Positions 20,380 through 29,995 are shown, counted from the first letter of the stretch. The stretch is DNA of 64,000 bases from DATFDN01 sp963767645 (GCA_963767645.1 CAVYEW010000010.1:372001-436000), one strand, 5' to 3'. The notes: generated by a model from the sequence alone, not told the origin. Numbers and translations: made by a program.

Positions 20380-21437
20380 GCAGCGAACATCGTCTCCTGA
20401 TCGTAGTCGCGCCGCGCCGTGGCGCGGTTCGCGGCGCCGAGGCGCGCGCGCAGCGACGGATTGCCGAGCAGCGCGCCAAGCGACGCCGCCAGCGCGCCCG
20501 CATCCCGCGGCCCCACGAAGGGCGCGTTGTCGGCGGCCAGCATGCGCCGCACGTCGCCCACGTCCGTCCCCGCCACCGCCAGCCCGGCGGCCATCGCCTC
20601 GATGACCGATAACGGCATCTGCTCGGTGTCGGACGACAGGGCGAAGACGTCGAAGCCGGCGTAGAGCGGGGCGGGATCGCCGACATGACCGGTGAAATGC
20701 ACGCGCGATGCCACGCCAAGTTCGGCGGCCAGCCGCTCCAGCTTCGGGCGCTCCGGGCCGTCCCCGGCGATCACCAACCGCGCCGGGACCGGCGCGGCGC
20801 TGGCGCGGAACGCGTGCAGCAGGCGATCAAGCGCCTTCTCCGGCCGCAGCGCCGCGACGGTGCCGATCACCGGACCGGTGCCGGGAAAATCGGGCGCCGC
20901 CGCCGCGGCGAAGCGGGCGAGATCGATGCCGTTCGGGATGTGGCGCAGCCGGCGCGTCGGCAGCTGCCAGATATCGCCGGCGATGCCCATCAGCGTGCGG
21001 GAGGGCAGCACGACGGTGCTGCGGCGCAGGACCAGCTGGCGGGTCAGGACGCGGCGGCGGAACTGCCGGTCGCGCTCCTCGGGGCCGAACCCGTCCTCGA
21101 TATGGATGTGCCGCACCAGGCCCGGCAGGTTGGCGATCGCCCAATCCATTGAGCCCCAGTTATGGGTGACGAGCACGTCGGGACGCAGTGCGCGCAGCGC
21201 GCGGCGAACTGCCCTGATTTTGGTGTCGCTGCTCGCGGGCAGCGCGGGGAAGGCGATGTCCAGATCCGGCAACAGCCGCTCGCGGGCGCCGTCGCCGCCG
21301 TCGAGCGAGACGACGAGATGCCGATAGCGCCTGCCGAAGCGGTTGGCCACCGCGGCGAAGCGCATCTGCGCTCCGCCCACCCGGAAGCTTGGGAAGACGT
21401 GCAGGAGCGTCGCCGGTTCCGCGGCGGCGCAGGTCAC
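20331..21437 (-). CDS. GT4 glycosyltransferase of the XrtA exopolysaccharide operon
   Basis: Adds a sugar from an NDP-donor to the growing polysaccharide repeat on the cytoplasmic side. GT-B fold: an N-terminal VFPSFRVGGAQMR acceptor segment, RHIPNGIDLARF at the domain join, and the donor-binding EX7E-like region near QMPLSVIEAMAAGLAVAGTD. Length is 368 residues. The GTG start overlaps the exosortase stop (GTGA), so it is translationally coupled and last in the operon. The family resembles the XrtA-associated transferases (TIGR03088-type), but the donor is not known. Confidence 0.85.
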   Translation of the reverse strand: MTCAAAEPATLLHVFPSFRVGGAQMRFAAVANRFGRRYRHLVVSLDGGDGARERLLPDLDIAFPALPASSDTKIRAVRRALRALRPDVLVTHNWGSMDWAIANLPGLVRHIHIEDGFGPEERDRQFRRRVLTRQLVLRRSTVVLPSRTLMGIAGDIWQLPTRRLRHIPNGIDLARFAAAAAPDFPGTGPVIGTVAALRPEKALDRLLHAFRASAAPVPARLVIAGDGPERPKLERLAAELGVASRVHFTGHVGDPAPLYAGFDVFALSSDTEQMPLSVIEAMAAGLAVAGTDVGDVRRMLAADNAPFVGPRDAGALAASLGALLGNPSLRARLGAANRATARRDYDQETMFAAYGALFDGVERQARTE

Positions 21438-22939
21438 TGGGCCGGAGAGACCGCGCCCAAGGCGGCGGCGATCGGCCCGGCTTCGGCGTCGAGGAACGTG
21501 GCGACCGCCAATCCCGCGCTGCGGTCCCCATCCGACCCTGAGTCAGGAGAGGCAGCACTGACGACGACGAGCACGGGCACTCCGCCCCCGCCGGCGATGC
21601 TGCGCCAGGCTTGACGCAGCCGGAAGCGCAAGCCCGGCTCCACGGGACCGCCATCCTGCCACAGCAGCGCCGCCGCGAGCCGCGCCGGCTGGTTGCTGTG
21701 GGTCAGGGTCCAGGGCAAGCCATGCCGATGCAGCCGCCACGTGGTCACGTCGTCTGCGCCCGGCGCCCGGGTGAGCTTCGCCCACTCCTGCAGGATGAAC
21801 CGCGGCGCGGTCCCGGCGGGAAACGTCTCCGCCTCCAGCATCAGGCCGTTGCAGCCATAGCGGCGGACCGCGATCCGTGCCGGAGGAGCTGGTTCCGCGC
21901 CCGGTGGAATTGCCCGGCAACCGGCTTGTGCGAAGTCCAGGCCGGGACCGGTCGGCCCCGGCGCGAGGCCCAGCGCCAGGGCCGCCGTCGGGCCAAGCAT
22001 GCAGGCTACCAGCACGCCGGCGACGACCGCGAGGAGCGAGCGCGGCGCTGGCGGCACAGGCGGCGATGGCTGACCTTGGGGATCGGCCCGCGGCTGATCC
22101 TCGCGGAACGGCAGGCCGAGCAGGATCAGAAGCAGGATGACGATGGAGAAGAAGATCCAGCCGTACAGGAGGTGGTCGGTCTCCGCCGCCTGCGCGCTGC
22201 CGAGGACGTGGCCGAGCAGGACGATGCCGAGAGCGCGCAGGCCGTTGGCGAGCACCGGGACCACGAGGGAGGCGCTGATGAAGGCGGCACGGCGCAGAGG
22301 CTTGCGGTAGATCAGCAGCGCATAGAGGCAGCCGAACGCAAAGGAGGCGATCAGGAACCGCAGTCCCGCGCACGCTTCCGCGACATAGAACGTGCCTTCG
22401 GGGATCTGGATGGTGTAGCCGTCGGTGTAGTTCGCGACCCCGAGCAGATCGAGCCCGTGCATGACGAAGGACGCGGTGAATCTCTGCAAGGCCGGGGTCA
22501 GGAAGCCGCCGAACGGCACCAGGAAGTAGAGATAGAGCAGCGGGCCGCACAACGCGCCGAAAGCACGCCAGCCGAGCACCGCCAGGAACAGCAGCTCCAC
22601 GCTGGTCAGCGCGACCAGTTGCCGTCCCTCTATGAACCCGAATCGCTCGGTGATCAGCCAGACCAGGCTTAACGGCACCCCGGCCAGCGCCAGAAACGGC
22701 AGCGGGCGCGGCGCCACGCCGGCCAGCGCCGCCCGCCGGTCCCAGGCAAGGTAGGCGGCGATCGGCAGCACCAGCACGCAGTGATTATAGGCGGTGGAGG
22801 TGAACCAGACGCTCAGCGCCGCCGCGATCTCCTCATGGAACAGCAGGCCCAGCGCGAGCAGGCCGAACGCAAGCGCGGGCACGGCGGCGAACAGGGGGTG
22901 CGCCGCGACGCGGAACGGCTCGGCTCGCGAAAGCAGCAC
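21434..22939 (-). CDS. xrtA: exosortase A fused to an EpsI-like domain
   Basis: An integral-membrane cysteine transpeptidase that recognises PEP-CTERM tails and is tied to exopolysaccharide production. About 8 membrane helices fill residues 15-285. The catalytic Cys190 (EACAGLRFL), Arg235 (ANGLRALG) and His256 (TDHLLYGW) match the exosortase triad. A further helix near 310 precedes an EpsI-like periplasmic domain (to residue 501), fused as in most XrtA proteins. The frame opens at 23011, but the GTG at 22939 has a perfect AGGAGGG at 22945-22951 and is the better start. No PEP-CTERM protein is seen in the window. Confidence 0.9.
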   Translation of the reverse strand: MLLSRAEPFRVAAHPLFAAVPALAFGLLALGLLFHEEIAAALSVWFTSTAYNHCVLVLPIAAYLAWDRRAALAGVAPRPLPFLALAGVPLSLVWLITERFGFIEGRQLVALTSVELLFLAVLGWRAFGALCGPLLYLYFLVPFGGFLTPALQRFTASFVMHGLDLLGVANYTDGYTIQIPEGTFYVAEACAGLRFLIASFAFGCLYALLIYRKPLRRAAFISASLVVPVLANGLRALGIVLLGHVLGSAQAAETDHLLYGWIFFSIVILLLILLGLPFREDQPRADPQGQPSPPVPPAPRSLLAVVAGVLVACMLGPTAALALGLAPGPTGPGLDFAQAGCRAIPPGAEPAPPARIAVRRYGCNGLMLEAETFPAGTAPRFILQEWAKLTRAPGADDVTTWRLHRHGLPWTLTHSNQPARLAAALLWQDGGPVEPGLRFRLRQAWRSIAGGGGVPVLVVVSAASPDSGSDGDRSAGLAVATFLDAEAGPIAAALGAVSPAQ

Positions 22940-22944
22940 AGAAG

Positions 22945-22951
22945 CCCTCCT
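22945..22951 (-). promoter_or_regulatory. ribosome binding site deciding the xrtA start
   Basis: A perfect AGGAGGG five bases before the GTG at 22939. It overlaps the deacetylase TAG stop at 22950-22952, so a ribosome finishing the deacetylase would uncover it. This implies coupled translation. Confidence 0.7.
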
Positions 22952-23882
22952 AGGCCGGAACCACGGCCAGCTTGCGCGCCGCCTGTCGCGCCTGGTCGAG
23001 GAGCTCGGCATATACCCGATCCATACGGTCCCACTGAAACTCCCGCAGCAGACGCCACAGGCGCGGGCGCATCCGGTGCAGGTTCGTGTAGTGGCGGATG
23101 CGCGATTTGAGGGCGCAGCCGGCGATCCGGGGCTGATCGGGATCGAGTTCCCAGGGATGGAAATAGAAGATCCCAGGCTGGCGGTCGGCGCGGTTCACCC
23201 GGCGCAGGCCCGCGCGGTAGAGCGGATAAGGAAGCAGCCGGAAATAGCCGCCGCCGGCACAAGGAAGATTGCGGCCCGGCATGCGGACCGTGGTCATGGG
23301 GATTTCCCAGAGCGTGCCGCCGTCCGGCTGAAACGGCGTGCGCGGCGCGTCCGGCATTCCATACAGATCGTGGCGGATCGGGTTGATGCTGGAGCTATAG
23401 CGATACCCCTCGCTCTCCAGCACCCGGAACGCCCAGGTGTTGCGTTTTCCGATCGAGAACGTGGCCGCGCGATAGCCTCTCACCTGCACGCCGCCCACGT
23501 CTTCCAGCAGGCGGCGGGAGCGGCCCACATCGGCGCGGAACTCGGTCGGAGTCTGCGCGTCGGCGCGGGTGTGATCCCAGCCGTGGCTGGCCAGCTCGTG
23601 CCCGCCCGCGACGATCCGCCGCACCACCAGCGGGTGGCGCTGGGCGATCCAGCCAAGGGTGAAAAACGTCGCTCGCACGCCGGCATCTTCAAACAGCTCC
23701 AGGATGGCTTCCACATTGCGCTCCACCCGAGGCCGGATCGTATCCCAGGAACCGCGCGGGATGCAGCCAGAAAGGGCCTGAACCTGGAAATAGTCCTCCA
23801 CATCGACGGTCATGGCGTTGCGCACCTGGCCGGTATGCGTTTGCGGGGGCTGCATGGGAGGCGTTCCGGAGTTCGGGGTCAT
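22950..23882 (-). CDS. XrtA-associated polysaccharide deacetylase
   Basis: A NodB-homology (CE4) enzyme that removes N-acetyl groups from the exopolysaccharide. The metal and catalytic motifs are MTVDVEDYFQ (Asp-Asp region), ASHGWDHTR (the HxxxH metal histidines), GYRAATFSIG and, near the C-terminus, FYFHPWELD. This fits TIGR03006, the deacetylase of XrtA loci, at 310 residues. No signal peptide is visible, in keeping with that subfamily. Its ATG overlaps the upstream ATPase stop (ATGA). Confidence 0.9.
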   Translation of the reverse strand: MTPNSGTPPMQPPQTHTGQVRNAMTVDVEDYFQVQALSGCIPRGSWDTIRPRVERNVEAILELFEDAGVRATFFTLGWIAQRHPLVVRRIVAGGHELASHGWDHTRADAQTPTEFRADVGRSRRLLEDVGGVQVRGYRAATFSIGKRNTWAFRVLESEGYRYSSSINPIRHDLYGMPDAPRTPFQPDGGTLWEIPMTTVRMPGRNLPCAGGGYFRLLPYPLYRAGLRRVNRADRQPGIFYFHPWELDPDQPRIAGCALKSRIRHYTNLHRMRPRLWRLLREFQWDRMDRVYAELLDQARQAARKLAVVPA

Positions 23883-24856
23883 TGAAGCGGCTCGACATAG
23901 GCGCCGATGAGATCGAGCAGGCGCTGCAAGGTCCGGCCCTGCCGCGACAGGCCGTGTTCAAGATCGGCGATGCGCCCGACGACGCTCTCGCCCGCGGTGT
24001 CGGGCGCCGGACTCCTTGCGGGCGGATGCGCTGGCTGGCCGGCACTCAAGTCGCGGGCAAGCTCGGCCGCCGTCTCGTCCACCATCTCGGCGGTGATGGC
24101 GTGCGCCTCTTCCAGCGCGCCGTACAGCAGGACGCGGCCACAGAGCGTATTGATCCGGCGCGGCAATCCTGCCGAATGGCGGAACAGCGCGGCGAACGCG
24201 CCATCATGCCAGCGCGGATCGCCGGCCCAGCCGACAGTGCGCAGCCGATGCTCGATATAGGCCTGCGTCTCCGCCTCGCAGAGCGGGCCAAGATGGTAGG
24301 ACGCGAGCACGCGCTGGCGGAGCTGCTCCAGCTCGGGGCTGGCGAGCATGGCGCGGAACTGCGGCTGCCCGAGCAAGATGGTCTGCAGGCTGGCGCGCGC
24401 ATCGATGGTGAAATTGGAGAGCATCCGCAGCTCCTCGAGTGCGCCGAGCGGCAAATTCTGCGCCTCGTCCACCACCAGCAGGCAGCGCCGCCCGGCTTCG
24501 TGATGGGTACGCACCGCCTGTTCGAACCGGCGCAGCAGGGCCGCCTTGTCGCCGGTCGTGTCCTCCACCCCCAGACTGCCGACGGCAAGCCGCAACAGGT
24601 CGTCGCCGGCGACGAGCGTGGTGACAATGCGGCCCATGACATAGGTGTTGCGGTCAAGCTGCGCCCGGAGCTGCTCGACCAGCGTCGTCTTGCCGGCCCC
24701 GACCTCGCCAGTGACGACAATGAAGCCTTCTTCCTGCGCCAGCCCGTAGACGAGGTGCGAGATGGCCCGGCTATGCCCGGCCGAGCCGAAAAAGAACCGG
24801 CAGTCGGGCGTGAGCTGGAAGGGAGGGGCGGCAAGATTGTAGAACGTATCGAACAC
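23879..24856 (-). CDS. XrtA-associated AAA ATPase (ExeA-like)
   Basis: An ATPase of the ExeA/GspA type found in XrtA loci (TIGR03015). Walker A GEVGAGKT is at residues 50-57, Walker B LLVVDEAQ at 126-133, and a sensor-2-like segment ends SAGLPRRINTLC. Start chosen at GTG 24856 (VFDTFYNLAAPPF), which matches the family N-terminus and lies 10 bases after the beta-barrel stop; the open frame reaches 24895. A short coiled coil near the C-terminus (EHGLSRQGRTLQRLLD) could mediate partner binding. The cellular job is not established in the family. Confidence 0.87.
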   Translation of the reverse strand: MFDTFYNLAAPPFQLTPDCRFFFGSAGHSRAISHLVYGLAQEEGFIVVTGEVGAGKTTLVEQLRAQLDRNTYVMGRIVTTLVAGDDLLRLAVGSLGVEDTTGDKAALLRRFEQAVRTHHEAGRRCLLVVDEAQNLPLGALEELRMLSNFTIDARASLQTILLGQPQFRAMLASPELEQLRQRVLASYHLGPLCEAETQAYIEHRLRTVGWAGDPRWHDGAFAALFRHSAGLPRRINTLCGRVLLYGALEEAHAITAEMVDETAAELARDLSAGQPAHPPARSPAPDTAGESVVGRIADLEHGLSRQGRTLQRLLDLIGAYVEPLQ

Positions 24857-24866
24857 GGTGCCCCGC

Positions 24867-26567
24867 TCAGAAACGCTTGCTGATGCCGAGAACAACGATA
24901 TTGTCGGTAAAGCTGCGGCCAGCGTACTCCGATGCGCGGTCGAGGAACGAGTATCGCGCCACCGTAGAGATTGTCTCGCTCAGGCGATAGCTGATTCCCG
25001 TTGTCAGACCGAGAACGCGCTCGTGTCCGGCCGAGGCGGTTTGGAATGCCAGGCGGGTGTAGCTGGCGCCGGCGCCGACGCTGGTGCGCTCCGAGACCAA
25101 GTGCGTCCAGGAGGCGCCGAGGGTCGTGCCATCCTCGGCGACGCCAGGCGCGTCCGGGGTCGCGGTTCCGACCGGCGTCTGCTGCTGGTGCTGCACCGAG
25201 AGCGCGATGGTGTCGCGGTCGCGCTGCGTGGTCGCGGTCAGATTGAGCGTGCGGTTGCGGAACAGCGCATTCTGGGTGGTGAGCAGTCCGTTGCCAAGGA
25301 ACAGCGGCGCGCCTGTCTCCTGGTTCACGGGGTTGCCGAAGTCGTCGTATGCGGCGACGCCGAGCTGCGCCTGCAGCTGCTGCAGGTCCGTACCGAGAGA
25401 GGTGGTGTAGCTGGCGGTGAGGCGCGTGTGCGCGCCGAGTGCGTAATAGCCGCGGAGGTCGAACGCATCGATGCCGGCATGGTGGCCGTAGCCGATCGAG
25501 ATCTGGCTGTCGGGATTGGGCGTCAACACCAGACCCAGCTCCCATACCGCGTCGTCGATACGCAGCCGCGGGACCGTGTGATAGGAAATGCTTTCCGCGC
25601 CGAACTCGATGAACGGCAAGACGGCGCGGTTCACCGCATAGCCCAGCGAGTTGGTCGCGATGTCCTCGCGGGCGCCCGCCAGCACGCCCGAGCCGGTGCT
25701 CTGCGCGGCATCCAGCAGCACGAAGTCGCGGATGCGCCCGAACGCCTCGCCGCTCAGGAACTGCGCCGTGACCTCGCCGGTCTGTTGGCGTTGCGTGCCG
25801 ACGCTGACGGTACCCGGAACCGGCGCGGTGTCGGCACTGGCGTTGATGGAGGATTCCGAGAGCGTGACGCCGAACTTGCCGGTGCCGAACGTGCCGAAGC
25901 GATGCTGCGCGTAGGGCGTGACTGAAAAGCTCGTCGTCTGCGCGCGGTTCGCTTTGCTGAGGGTGAGTGCGCCTGGCAGGGATGCGGTGTTCAAGCCGCT
26001 GCCGGACAGCAGGGTGGGCGAGAGCGAGGCGCCGGCAAGGTCGCCGAGGCCGCCTCCCGAAGGCTGCACCGACGCCAGCGCGCGCGCGTTCACGAACAGC
26101 GTGTCAGGAACCAGGGTCGCGGTGGCCGTGCCGAACAGCTGCTGTGCCACGGCGTCGGCCGAGGAGGTGCGGGCATAGAGTTCAAGGACCGGCGCGTAGC
26201 GAAGATCGAGGTTCAGCCGCGGCGTCGCCCCATGCACTTCCAGCTGCGGCGTGATCGCCGTGATGAGGTCGGCCTGCCGGTGTGTCTCGGTCTGGTAGAT
26301 GTTGTCGTTGAACACCTCCTGCGCGCCGATCGAGGGCGTGAACGTCCAGGCCGGCGCGCGCGCGTTGGCCGCACCCGCAGGGGCGGTTGGGGACGGGGTC
26401 TCGGCGGGCGCGTTCAGGATGGGCGCGGCCGGCGCCAGGGCGAAGGGCAACGCGGCGGCGGCGTCCTGCGCGCGCGCGGCGGCGGGCGTGAGTGCCAGGA
26501 CGGCGGCGCCCGCTAGGCGGGCTGCCGGCGGGGCTGTTCGGGCGTGGCGGACATCAGCGCCGCTCAC
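24867..26567 (-). CDS. XrtA-associated outer membrane beta-barrel protein
   Basis: An outer membrane protein of about 566 residues (TIGR03016-like). A signal peptide with AAVLALTPAAARA precedes a proline/alanine-rich linker, then FTPSIGAQEVFNDNIYQTE, the usual beginning of this barrel family. The rest is alternating beta-strands, ending in NIVVLGISKRF with a terminal aromatic residue as for BamA-dependent insertion. It may form part of the polysaccharide exit path or anchor, but this is inference from location. The likely start is GTG 26567, 10 bases after the kinase stop; the open frame reaches 26627. Confidence 0.82.
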   Translation of the reverse strand: MSGADVRHARTAPPAARLAGAAVLALTPAAARAQDAAAALPFALAPAAPILNAPAETPSPTAPAGAANARAPAWTFTPSIGAQEVFNDNIYQTETHRQADLITAITPQLEVHGATPRLNLDLRYAPVLELYARTSSADAVAQQLFGTATATLVPDTLFVNARALASVQPSGGGLGDLAGASLSPTLLSGSGLNTASLPGALTLSKANRAQTTSFSVTPYAQHRFGTFGTGKFGVTLSESSINASADTAPVPGTVSVGTQRQQTGEVTAQFLSGEAFGRIRDFVLLDAAQSTGSGVLAGAREDIATNSLGYAVNRAVLPFIEFGAESISYHTVPRLRIDDAVWELGLVLTPNPDSQISIGYGHHAGIDAFDLRGYYALGAHTRLTASYTTSLGTDLQQLQAQLGVAAYDDFGNPVNQETGAPLFLGNGLLTTQNALFRNRTLNLTATTQRDRDTIALSVQHQQQTPVGTATPDAPGVAEDGTTLGASWTHLVSERTSVGAGASYTRLAFQTASAGHERVLGLTTGISYRLSETISTVARYSFLDRASEYAGRSFTDNIVVLGISKRF

Positions 26568-26577
26568 GTCTCGCCGC

Positions 26578-27456
26578 TCAGGACGCGTTGTACGTCGCAT
26601 AGGCGCCGAAGGCGTGACTCCCATCATGCTGCATCTTGTTCAGCACCAGGGTGATCGCCGGGCAGTCCTGGATCAAATCCAGCGCCGCCTCGACCTGCGC
26701 GCGTTGCGTGCGTTCCGCCTCCACCACGAGGATGATCTGGCCCATAGCCGGAGCGAGTGCGGCGGGATCGCTGGTTATCAGGCAGGGCGGGGCGTCCAGG
26801 ATAACCAGCCGATCGGGGCGCCGCCGCGCCAGCTCGTGCAGCAGTTGAGCCGCGTGCCGGCTGGCCAGGAGATCGGAACTATGGGTGCGGGCCCGGCCGT
26901 TGGGCAGGATGGAGAGGCGGCCGAGCGTCGTCGGATGTTCCAGGCGCACGGCGTCGAGTTCTTCTTCCGCAATCAGGTCGAGCAGGCCCGGCGCCTTGCT
27001 CAAGGCGACAAGCTCGCTCAGCGAGGTCGCCTTCGCGTCGGCATCGATCAGCAGGACTGGGTGATCGCCCTGGAGCGCGATGCTGGCCGCGAGGTTGAGG
27101 GCGGTGAAGCTCTTGCCCTCCTTGGGAGCGGCGCTGGTCACCATGAGCAGGTTCGGATGCGCGCCGGTTTCGGGGCTTGCCGGGGCGAAGGCGGTACGCA
27201 GGATCTGGCGCTGAATGAGCCGCAATTCCTCAGCGGAGCGGCCACGATTGGCCGTATCGGCCAGCAGCCCGGCGCGCTTCAGCAGCGCCAGCGGCACCAG
27301 CGCCTGTCGGGCGCCATCGCGCGGCGCCGATGCCGGAGTTTCACGCAGGCCGGCGGCATCACCGCTGGCCGGCGGAGCCGCGAGCGCGCCCGGCAGGGTG
27401 CCAGCAGCGGCGAGGCGAGCGGCAGCGCGCTCGATCAGGTGGGGCGCGTTCGGCAT
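26578..27456 (-). CDS. XrtA-associated tyrosine autokinase (CpsD/BY-kinase domain)
   Basis: A cytoplasmic P-loop ATPase that works with the chain-length protein to control polymer export. Walker A is the variant SAAPKEGKS (about residue 110), Walker A' is VLLIDADAK, and Walker B is RLVILDAPP. The C-terminus FGAYATYNAS keeps only two tyrosines, so the usual autophosphorylated Tyr cluster is minimal. Fits TIGR03018. The start codon overlaps the chain-length gene stop by one base (TGATG). Confidence 0.88.
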   Translation of the reverse strand: MPNAPHLIERAAARLAAAGTLPGALAAPPASGDAAGLRETPASAPRDGARQALVPLALLKRAGLLADTANRGRSAEELRLIQRQILRTAFAPASPETGAHPNLLMVTSAAPKEGKSFTALNLAASIALQGDHPVLLIDADAKATSLSELVALSKAPGLLDLIAEEELDAVRLEHPTTLGRLSILPNGRARTHSSDLLASRHAAQLLHELARRRPDRLVILDAPPCLITSDPAALAPAMGQIILVVEAERTQRAQVEAALDLIQDCPAITLVLNKMQHDGSHAFGAYATYNAS

Positions 27457-28958
27457 CAGATCATGGGCGCGCGCATGGTGTGCAGCAGCAGACCGCCAAA
27501 CAGCCCGATCAGCAGCCCGAGGGCGAGTGCAACCTGAGCGCCGGCGAGGGCACGGCGGCCTAGCGACAGGCCGCCCCTGGCAGACAGGCCGCCGAGCACC
27601 GGCAGCCCCAGGGAGCGCAGCTCCTCAAGCGTCGAGAACGACCGGTCGAACTGCGCCAGGAGCACCGCCACCGCGCCGCCGGCGCCCAGGCCGACGACCA
27701 GCACACCGATCAGCAGCATCGGACGGCTCGGCCAGACCGGGAGCAGCGGTATCTCCGGAGGATCGATTACCCGCAGATGCACCTTGTCGGCCTGCGTATC
27801 GGCCGCGGCGGCGATCGTGGCCGCCTGCAGCCGCACCTGCAATTCGTCGTAGTTCTTGCGCAGGACCCCGTAGTCGCGATCCAGGTTCTGGTACTCGGCA
27901 AGCAGCCCCGGCTGATCGCGCTGGATGCGGTCGATGCGGGCGAGATTGGCCTGCGCAACCTCCCGCTGATGGGCGAGCGAGGCCACGCTGGACTGCACAT
28001 CCACCAGCTTCACCGCGAGCTGGTCGTAAACCGGATTGGGGATGCCGCCGCGCGATCCGGTCCCTGATGCTGCCCGTCCACCCCCGGATTGGCGGAGCTG
28101 CCTGACCAGCTTCTCCTGCTCGATCACGCCGGGATAGTTGTCGGTGAAGAGGGTGCGCAGCTCGCTCAGCCGGGCTTCGGCCTGGGCAAGCGGCGTCATA
28201 GCCTCGCCAGGGATGTCCGCCCCGGCCAGAACCGGCGGCATCCCCTGCATCCGCTGCTTGAGCTGCACTTCGAGCGCCTTGGCGTCCTGAAGCTGGATCT
28301 CGATCCGCGCCAAGACGTCGCGCGCGGATTCGACGCCGCCCGCGGGCGTGCCGTCGAGCGGCAACAGGCCGGCATATTTCGAGCGGAATGCTGCCCGCCG
28401 CTCCTCCATGGCGTGCAGCTGCGCTTCGTAAGAGGCGATCTGGCGCTTCAGGAACTGCTGGGCATTCTCCATTTCGCTGCGGTTGCTCGCCGTCGCGCTC
28501 TCGGTGAAGATGGAGAGCAAGGTCTGCACCACATCGCGCGCCAGCCGCGGCTTCGAGTTGGTGTATTCGATGGAGAACAGGTTCTTCTCCTGCGACTGCA
28601 TCTTGATCGCGGTACTCAGCCCGTCGATCATCCGCTCGCGCTGATCGGGCGTGTTGACGCTAAGGCCGAGATCGGTCTTGGAGATCAGCGCCTGCAAGTT
28701 GGGACGGCTGAGCAGCGTTCGCTGCAGCATGCTGAGCTGGTCGGTCGTGCTGGTATCGGCCGCGACTCCGCGCAGAAGGGGCGTCAGCACCGCGTCGGCA
28801 TCGACATAGAGCCGGGCCCGCACCCGGTACTGGTCCTTGAGGAAGTGCGTGCCGGTCCAGCCCGCCAGACACACCAGCCAGGCGACGGCAATACCGATCC
28901 AGCGGCGGTGCCACGCAGCCCGCAGATGTCGCCGGAGCAAGTTCAGAAGCTGGGGCAT
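27456..28958 (-). CDS. XrtA-system chain-length determinant protein (Wzz/PCP family)
   Basis: An inner-membrane polysaccharide co-polymerase, 500 residues, of TIGR03007 type. It has one N-terminal membrane helix (about 22-40), a long periplasmic domain with coiled-coil stretches (about 150-300 and 330-390), the proline-rich IDPPEIPLLPVWPSRP just before the second helix (about 415-440), and a further hydrophobic C-terminal segment. It works with the CpsD-like ATPase encoded immediately downstream. No kinase domain is fused. Confidence 0.9.
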   Translation of the reverse strand: MPQLLNLLRRHLRAAWHRRWIGIAVAWLVCLAGWTGTHFLKDQYRVRARLYVDADAVLTPLLRGVAADTSTTDQLSMLQRTLLSRPNLQALISKTDLGLSVNTPDQRERMIDGLSTAIKMQSQEKNLFSIEYTNSKPRLARDVVQTLLSIFTESATASNRSEMENAQQFLKRQIASYEAQLHAMEERRAAFRSKYAGLLPLDGTPAGGVESARDVLARIEIQLQDAKALEVQLKQRMQGMPPVLAGADIPGEAMTPLAQAEARLSELRTLFTDNYPGVIEQEKLVRQLRQSGGGRAASGTGSRGGIPNPVYDQLAVKLVDVQSSVASLAHQREVAQANLARIDRIQRDQPGLLAEYQNLDRDYGVLRKNYDELQVRLQAATIAAAADTQADKVHLRVIDPPEIPLLPVWPSRPMLLIGVLVVGLGAGGAVAVLLAQFDRSFSTLEELRSLGLPVLGGLSARGGLSLGRRALAGAQVALALGLLIGLFGGLLLHTMRAPMI

Positions 28959-28972
28959 CGGCGGGCGCCGCC

Positions 28973-29617
28973 TCAGAACCAGGTCTGCGGGATGATCAGC
29001 GTGTCGCCCGGCTGCATGGCGATGTTCTGCGAGATGTCGCCGTCCTTGATCAGGTCGGCGAGATGCACGCGGATGATCTTCTCGTCGCCGGGAACCGTGT
29101 GGCGCACGACGATGGCACGATTGCCGGCGGCGAACCTGGTCAGTCCCTTGGTGGCGATCATGACGTCGAGCAGCGTCATGCGGTCGCGATAGGGAATGGC
29201 CTCGGGCTCGGTCGCCTCGCCGATCACCTTGATCTGGCGCTCGAGCGGTCCCACGAAACTGCGGACAATGACGGTCACGTTCGGGTCGCGCACGTATTTT
29301 TTGAGGCTCGCCTCGATCTCGTGCGACAGCTGACCGGCGGTTCTGCCGGACGCGGTGATGTCCTGGACCAGCGGCACCGAAATCCGCCCATCCGGGCGCA
29401 CCGGCACGTCAGGCTCGCTGAGTTCAGGAGCGTGGTAGACGAACACGCTGAGCACGTCGCCCGACCCGATCACGTATTCCTCGCTCGGGTGCGACTGTGC
29501 GCGGGCGAGCGCCGCGTTGGCTGAACCGGCTGGATCGGTGAGCGGGGCGGTGCAGGCCGCCAGCCCGCATCCGAAAGCCACGAGCAGGACCGGAACCGGA
29601 AAAAGGGACCTGAACAC
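28973..29617 (-). CDS. XrtA-system polysaccharide export lipoprotein (Wza-like)
   Basis: An outer membrane export channel component, 214 residues. A lipoprotein signal ends in CGLAAC. The Poly_export domain starts EEYVIGSGDVLSVFVY, with VRPDGRISVPLVQDI and a DPNVTVIV segment, then an SLBB-type part with IKVIGEATEPEAIPY. The C-terminus is PGDTLIIPQTWF. TTG 29623 and GTG 29617 are both possible starts; GAGG sits 6 bases before the GTG. It is first in an eight-gene minus-strand operon, where spacing is 14 bases or less and often negative. Confidence 0.9.
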   Translation of the reverse strand: MFRSLFPVPVLLVAFGCGLAACTAPLTDPAGSANAALARAQSHPSEEYVIGSGDVLSVFVYHAPELSEPDVPVRPDGRISVPLVQDITASGRTAGQLSHEIEASLKKYVRDPNVTVIVRSFVGPLERQIKVIGEATEPEAIPYRDRMTLLDVMIATKGLTRFAAGNRAIVVRHTVPGDEKIIRVHLADLIKDGDISQNIAMQPGDTLIIPQTWF

Positions 29618-29630
29618 GTGCAACCTCGAC

Positions 29631-29659
29631 CGTTATATAGCCGTGACTTGATCGTTATA
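29631..29659 (-). promoter_or_regulatory. TATAACG direct repeats, 22-base period
   Basis: On the minus strand, TATAACG occurs twice with 15 bases between (29653-29659 and 29631-29637), about two helical turns apart and 14-42 bases before the export-protein GTG. Either copy could be a -10 element, or the pair could be a regulator site on one DNA face. Confidence 0.35.
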
Positions 29660-29995
29660 AGCGGCCCCAGTCTAGGAAGAAACGGCTGATTCTGCCGATG
29701 ATCCCGATTGGGAGCGCTAGCTCGACTTTCCGGCGGGCGGACGGAGCAATGATGCATCCGATTTGGTAAATCAAGGCTAAAGGATGCTTGACTATCATAA
29801 CGATCTGTAAGATTTTGCCTTCGATATCTACTCGCGCTGCCACTTGAAGCAGCCCTCGCGTCGCAGGCCGAGCCGAGCGCGGGATTGTTGCTTGTGCGCA
29901 CCGGGTGTGCGGGCTCTGTTGGGGAGAATAAGGATCCGACATGATATCAGCGGCCCCTCTCTCCGGCTCTTGCTTCCTTCGATCTCTCCGCGATT

